Below, piece after piece: positions 60,069 through 64,000 of a stretch of 64,000 bases of DNA; within the stretch, counting starts at the first letter, position 1, and each line of letters opens with the position of its first letter. The notes under the pieces are model-generated. The model was not told where the DNA came from. It did no database searches and saw nothing but the letters and a program-made list of their open reading frames with translations. Both the position numbers and the translations under genes were made by a program. Source of the stretch: UBA10365 sp041441915 (GTDB lineage: Bacteria > Pseudomonadota > Alphaproteobacteria > Rhodobacterales > Rhodobacteraceae); NCBI GenBank assembly GCA_041441915.1, contig JASDRS010000017.1, positions 62,001 through 126,000 of the forward strand. Direction: 5' to 3'.

Positions 60069-60836
60069 ATGCATCTTGATGTTTTAGATCTGAGAAATTT
60101 TTACTATCGCACCAAATTGGGGCGCGTTGCGCAGCGCGCAGTGCGCGATGGTTTAACGGGGCTTTGGCCGGCTGCGATGTTGCAGGGGCAAACCGTAGTG
60201 GGATTTGGCTTTGCTGTACCTTTGCTACGGCCCTATTTGCTCCAAGCGCGCCGTGTGATAGGCCTGATGCCGGGGCCACAAGGCGTTATGCCTTGGCCAG
60301 CGGGTGAGCCAAATGTTTCAGTGCTGTGCGATGAGCGCAACTGGCCCCTGTCAACGGGTATGGTGGATCGTTTGGTGCTGATGCATGGACTTGAAACATC
60401 AGACACGCCTTCGGCTATTTTAGAAGAATGCTACCGTGTTTTAGGCCCTGGAGGGCGAGTGATATTCATTGTGCCCAACCGTTCGGGCATTTGGTCGCGC
60501 GGCGACACCACTCCATTTGGCTTTGGCCGACCCTATTCGGTGGCGCAAATTGATAGCCTGTTACGCGATCATGGTTTTACGCCCGAACGCCATGTGGCAG
60601 CATTGTTTTCACCGCCCTCTAAAAAGCGGTTTTGGCTTAGGCTGTCGGGCGCCTTAGAAATGACTGCGCGCCGCTTTGCCCCATGGTTTGCTGGCGGTGT
60701 TTGGATGATAGAGGCCTCGAAACAGGTTTACGCGCCCAAAAGTGGCGGCTTGGGAGAAAAGATGCGCCGGCCTTTACGTATTTTAGAAGGCGTGGGGGCA
60801 AAATCGCCTGTTCCAGCACTTAAATCCCAAGACTAA
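60069..60836 (+). CDS. Class I SAM-dependent methyltransferase family protein
   Basis: 255-residue protein with a methyltransferase-like fold, typical of the gene divergent to gloB in Rhodobacteraceae. VVGFGFAVPLLRPYLLQA takes the place of the usual SAM-binding GxGxG loop, which is poorly kept; downstream VDRLVLMHGLETSDTP and EECYRVLGPGGRVIFIVPN are the standard post-motif II and III segments. The C-terminus (APWFAGGVWMIEASKQVYAP) is also characteristic. Substrate is unknown, and weak motif I leaves catalysis unproven. The stop codon lies in an 8-bp inverted repeat (60833-60858). Confidence 0.8.
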   Translation: MHLDVLDLRNFYYRTKLGRVAQRAVRDGLTGLWPAAMLQGQTVVGFGFAVPLLRPYLLQARRVIGLMPGPQGVMPWPAGEPNVSVLCDERNWPLSTGMVDRLVLMHGLETSDTPSAILEECYRVLGPGGRVIFIVPNRSGIWSRGDTTPFGFGRPYSVAQIDSLLRDHGFTPERHVAALFSPPSKKRFWLRLSGALEMTARRFAPWFAGGVWMIEASKQVYAPKSGGLGEKMRRPLRILEGVGAKSPVPALKSQD

Positions 60837-61139
60837 GCCCCTCGGCCGCAGGGCTTAGCCAAGTTGTTCCTACAGCGAGTTGCGGCCATGCCAGCGCACT
60901 CAGGTATGAATGGGTTTCATTAGGCGGGTCAAAAAGTCGCAGTTTGAGCCGCTATGGGTACAATAAGTTAAAAAATCTATAGATTGCCCTTTGATTTTTT
61001 GATATGGCCATCTTCAAGGTTGCGAGGTAAGAAAGGCTCTGCTACATCCCGCGCGGGGCTAAGTCGTGTGCGCGGCGTATGCGAACCTAAATGGTCTTGT
61101 AGAATCTGCGTTACAAGCCAAGCCATCGAAAGGGTTGAC
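60837..61139. other. Intergenic region upstream of the ATP synthase operon
   Basis: About 300 bases with no credible gene. It begins with the CTAAGCCC / GGGCTTAG hairpin (60833-60858) after the methyltransferase and should hold the atp promoter; I could not pick a convincing -35/-10 pair. The upstream part of the open frame reading into atpH here does not resemble the delta subunit. Confidence 0.5.
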
Positions 61140-61700
61140 GTGTCAGAACCAGCTTCGATCTCTGCCAGTATTGCTTCGCGTTATGCGACTGCGATGTTTA
61201 ATTTGGCAAAAGAAGGTAAAGCGCTTCCCGCGCTTGCATTAGATATAGATGCGATAGAGGTCGCTTTGAAGGTCAGCAAAGACTTGTCTATGATGATTGC
61301 CTCGCCGTTGGTGAGCCGTGATGATCAAGGCAAGGCAGTGGTTGCACTTGCATCTGCTATGGGCCTGTCGCAAATTGCGGCACATACTATGTCTTTGATG
61401 GCGCAAAATCGGCGCTTGTTCGCATTACCGCATTTGATTACTGATGTGCGCGGGCGCATTGCAGCAGAAAACGGCGAAATGACTGCTGAGGTAATTTCAG
61501 TTGTTAAATTGTCTGCTGCGCAGGCTAAAAAACTTGCTGCAACGCTTAAAGCCAGCGTTGGAAAAGAAGTAAAATTATCAATCGTTGTCGATGAATCCCT
61601 CATCGGCGGTCTTATCGTCAAGCTCGGCTCGACTATGATTGACACGTCAATCAAATCGAAGCTCGCAGCTCTTCAGAATGCAATGAAAGAGGTCGGATAA
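61140..61700 (+). CDS. atpH: ATP synthase delta subunit
   Basis: Peripheral-stalk (OSCP-like) subunit of F1Fo ATP synthase, 186 residues from GTG 61140, the usual length; AAGGG lies five to six bases before it. Family features are ISASIASRYATAMFNLAKEG at the N-terminus and the C-terminal KEVKLSIVVDESLIGGLIVKLGSTMIDTSIKSKL. The 52 extra codons upstream in the frame are not family-like. It starts the F1 operon atpH-atpA-atpG, with its stop one base before the atpA ATG. Confidence 0.95.
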   Translation: MSEPASISASIASRYATAMFNLAKEGKALPALALDIDAIEVALKVSKDLSMMIASPLVSRDDQGKAVVALASAMGLSQIAAHTMSLMAQNRRLFALPHLITDVRGRIAAENGEMTAEVISVVKLSAAQAKKLAATLKASVGKEVKLSIVVDESLIGGLIVKLGSTMIDTSIKSKLAALQNAMKEVG

Positions 61701-63239
61701 ATGGGTATCCAAGCTGCTGAGATCTCCGCGATCCTTAAAGAGCAGATTAAAAATTTTGGTAAAGACGCAGCCGTAGCCGAAGTTGGACGCGTCCTGTCCG
61801 TGGGCGATGGTATCGCGCGCGTGCACGGACTTGATAATGTGCAAGCCGGTGAGATGGTGGAATTTACTGGGGGTATCCGTGGGATGGCCTTGAACCTTGA
61901 AGTTGACAACGTTGGTGTTGTTATTTTTGGGGATGACCGCTCGATCAAAGAGGGGGACACTGTCAAGCGCACCAAGTCGATCGTTGACGTTCCCGTAGGC
62001 GATGGTCTTTTGGGTCGTGTCGTCGACGGTTTGGGTAACCCGATCGATGGCAAAGGCCCGATCGTTTCGACTGAACGTCGCGTCGCTGACGTGAAAGCTC
62101 CTGGCATCATCCCCCGTAAATCGGTGCATGAGCCTATGGCAACAGGCCTTAAATCTGTCGACGCAATGATTCCAGTTGGCCGTGGTCAGCGCGAATTGAT
62201 CATTGGTGATCGCCAAACAGGCAAAACAGCCATCGCTCTGGATACGATTTTGAACCAAAAGTCTTATAACAAGGCTGCGGCCAAAGACGAAGGCAAAAAA
62301 CTTTACTGCATCTATGTTGCAATTGGGCAGAAACGCTCGACCGTTGCGCAGCTGGTTAAAAAACTGGAAGAAACTGGCGCACTTGAATACACAATTGTTG
62401 TGGCTGCGACTGCTTCTGATCCTGCCCCCTTACAATTCTTGGCGCCCTATGCGGCAACATCAATGGCAGAATATTTCCGCGACAACGGACGTCACGCCTT
62501 GATCATCTATGATGACTTGTCGAAGCAAGCAGTGGCTTACCGCCAAATGTCGTTGCTTTTACGCCGTCCACCCGGCCGTGAAGCCTATCCTGGTGACGTG
62601 TTTTATCTTCACTCGCGCTTGTTAGAGCGTTCGGCTAAATTGAACGATGAAAATGGGTCTGGTTCTTTGACAGCTTTGCCTATCATTGAAACCCAAGGTG
62701 GTGACGTGTCGGCCTTTATTCCGACAAATGTTATATCAATTACAGACGGTCAAATTTTCTTGGAAACAGAATTGTTCTACCAAGGTATTCGTCCTGCGGT
62801 TAACACTGGTCTTTCGGTGTCGCGGGTTGGGTCCTCGGCGCAGACAGATGCAATGAAATCTGTGGCAGGTCCAGTGAAGCTGGAATTGGCGCAATACCGC
62901 GAAATGGCCGCCTTTGCTCAATTTGGTTCGGATTTGGATGCGTCGACACAGCAACTTTTGAACCGTGGGGCGCGTTTGACAGAGCTGATGAAACAGCCCC
63001 AATACGCGCCTTTGACCAACGCCGAGATCGTCTGTGTTATTTTTGCGGGCACTAAAGGTTATTTGGACAAAATTGCTGTTAACGACGTGAGCCGTTTTGA
63101 AGCTGGTTTGTTGCAGTATTTACGCAAAACTGACAAAGATTTACTCGAAGACATCACCAAAAACGACCGCAAGGTAAAGGGCGATCTTGAAGTTAAAATC
63201 AAGGCAGCACTTGACGATTTTGCGAAAGACTTCGCCTAA
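61701..63239 (+). CDS. atpA: ATP synthase alpha subunit
   Basis: Non-catalytic nucleotide-binding subunit of the F1 hexamer, 512 residues, standard length. Motifs: EISAILKEQIKNFG at the start, the Walker A GDRQTGKTA near residue 170, the IYDDLSKQAVAYRQMSLLLR Walker B region, and the arginine finger segment VSRVGSSAQ. It directly follows atpH and precedes atpG by 22 bases. Sequence is highly conserved across alphaproteobacteria. Confidence 0.98.
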   Translation: MGIQAAEISAILKEQIKNFGKDAAVAEVGRVLSVGDGIARVHGLDNVQAGEMVEFTGGIRGMALNLEVDNVGVVIFGDDRSIKEGDTVKRTKSIVDVPVGDGLLGRVVDGLGNPIDGKGPIVSTERRVADVKAPGIIPRKSVHEPMATGLKSVDAMIPVGRGQRELIIGDRQTGKTAIALDTILNQKSYNKAAAKDEGKKLYCIYVAIGQKRSTVAQLVKKLEETGALEYTIVVAATASDPAPLQFLAPYAATSMAEYFRDNGRHALIIYDDLSKQAVAYRQMSLLLRRPPGREAYPGDVFYLHSRLLERSAKLNDENGSGSLTALPIIETQGGDVSAFIPTNVISITDGQIFLETELFYQGIRPAVNTGLSVSRVGSSAQTDAMKSVAGPVKLELAQYREMAAFAQFGSDLDASTQQLLNRGARLTELMKQPQYAPLTNAEIVCVIFAGTKGYLDKIAVNDVSRFEAGLLQYLRKTDKDLLEDITKNDRKVKGDLEVKIKAALDDFAKDFA

Positions 63240-63261
63240 GGGCGGGTCAGGAGAACGGTAG

Positions 63262-64000
63262 ATGCCAAGCCTCAAAGATCTTAAAAATAAAATTGGGAGC
63301 GTGAAAAACACGCGTAAGATCACCAAGGCGATGCAAATGGTATCGGCTGCTAAGCTGCGCCGTGCGCAAGACGCAGCTGTCGCCGCACGCCCGTATGCTG
63401 AGCGGCTTATTTCTGTTATGGCAGGGCTGTCTGCATCGGTTAGCAAGGCGCAAGGCGCGCCCCGGCTTTTGGCTGGGACGGGCTCTGAAAAAGTACACCT
63501 TTTGGTGGTAATGACCTCTGAGCGTGGCCTTTGTGGTGGGTTTAATTCGACCATTGCGCGGTTGGCGCGGCTGCATGCGCAAAAACTGATTGCAAGCGGC
63601 AAAAATGTTAAGATTTTGACTGTGGGCAAGAAAGGCCGAGATCAACTGCGGCGTGATCTGGGCATGCATTTTGTGGCGCATATCGACCTTTCCGAGGTCA
63701 AGCGGGTGGGCTATGTGAATGCATTAGCAATCACGAAAGACATTTTGTCGAGTTTTGACGCTGGCGAGTTTGACGTGGCCACATTGTTCTTTAACCGCTT
63801 TAAATCCGTAATCAGCCAAATTCCAACTGCGCAGCAAGTTATTCCTGCGCAGTATGAAGAAGGCGCGCTAGCTACCGCTCTTTATGATTACGAACCCAGT
63901 GAAGAAGCTATCTTGGCAGATTTGCTGCCGCGCGGCGTTGCTACGCAGGTCTTTACCGCCCTGCTGGAAAATGCTGCGTCGGAACAGGGGGCGCGGATGT
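63262..64000 (+). CDS. atpG: ATP synthase gamma subunit (3' end beyond window)
   Basis: Central rotating shaft of F1. The visible 246 codons begin MPSLKDLKNKIGSVKNTRKI with CAGGAG nine to ten bases upstream, and continue TKAMQMVSAAKLRRAQDA, SERGLCGGFNSTIAR and the IDLSEVKRVGYVN insert region. The gene is cut by the window edge (about 45 more residues expected), which is why it is absent from any list of complete frames. Third gene of atpHAG; atpD and atpC should follow outside. Confidence 0.97.
   Translation, partial: MPSLKDLKNKIGSVKNTRKITKAMQMVSAAKLRRAQDAAVAARPYAERLISVMAGLSASVSKAQGAPRLLAGTGSEKVHLLVVMTSERGLCGGFNSTIARLARLHAQKLIASGKNVKILTVGKKGRDQLRRDLGMHFVAHIDLSEVKRVGYVNALAITKDILSSFDAGEFDVATLFFNRFKSVISQIPTAQQVIPAQYEEGALATALYDYEPSEEAILADLLPRGVATQVFTALLENAASEQGARM

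Noticed and set aside
60984..61139. N-terminal extension of atpH
   Set aside because: The 52 extra residues are not like any delta subunit; the GTG at 61140 has a ribosome site and gives 186 residues.
1..64000. CRISPR arrays, IS elements, prophage, integrons
   Set aside because: No regularly spaced repeats, transposase or phage structural genes, or recombinase were seen on either strand.

Overview
The window looks like chromosome from an alphaproteobacterium of the Rhodobacteraceae (Roseobacter clade), probably a compact, moderate-GC pelagic lineage. The signs are a petABC (cytochrome bc1) operon, a 41-residue L36, a short HisG paired with HisZ, a B12-dependent class II ribonucleotide reductase, XdhABC, ClpA with an MPSFS-type N-terminus, DUF1489 and DUF2125 proteins, and alphaproteobacterial-style Zur boxes. 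Species cannot be named from sequence alone. No IS element, prophage, CRISPR array or plasmid feature was seen. Genes are dense, with many 1-8 nt overlaps and several convergent pairs sharing stop-codon bases.

Layout. 0-4 kb: AMP nucleosidase (5' end outside the window), an HU protein, an EamA transporter and chorismate synthase. 4-7.3 kb: a TPP riboswitch followed by the thiamine importer genes thiB-thiP-thiQ. 7.4-10.1 kb: petABC on the minus strand. 10.3-11.1 kb: two decayed genes on the minus strand (a PaiB-like FMN-binding protein and the C-terminal half of a glutathione S-transferase). 11.1-13.5 kb: rpmJ, tRNA-Val(GAC), an N-formylglutamate amidohydrolase family protein and a GAPDH. 13.5-20.5 kb: urate/allantoin catabolism (NCS2 permease, AllA, AllE, a PuuE-UraD fusion, UraH, a LysR regulator, and PuuD with a cytochrome c tail). 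20.5-24.6 kb: aldose 1-epimerase and a Zur-controlled zinc uptake locus (znuA | zur-znuC-znuB). 24.7-28.3 kb: two FAD amine/amino-acid oxidoreductases. 28.4-37.8 kb: a seven-gene minus-strand operon, xdhA-xdhB-xdhC followed by a BMP-type ABC importer. 37.9-52.2 kb: dnaE, an AbrB-family membrane protein, SlyX, hisS-hisZ-hisG, DUF1489, nrdJ, rpsD, hisC-tyrA. 52.2-64 kb: DUF2125, ChaC, a MotA/TolQ-like plus OmpA/MotB-like pair, clpA, gloB, a methyltransferase, and atpH-atpA-atpG (cut by the window end).

The main theme is purine salvage and degradation. An ABC importer and an NCS2 permease would bring in purines; XdhABC would oxidise hypoxanthine/xanthine to urate; PuuD, UraH and the UraD domain would make allantoin; the PuuE domain would open it; AllE and AllA would finish to glyoxylate and urea. 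Allantoate amidohydrolase (allC) and urease are not in the window, so the pathway must be completed elsewhere. Zinc-uptake and amine-oxidase genes separate the two halves of this catabolic region.

The least explained locus is the proton-channel/OmpA pair at 53.9-56.7 kb: it has the hallmarks of an ion-driven stator anchored to peptidoglycan, with a very long periplasmic coiled coil and no flagellar, Tol or TonB genes nearby.
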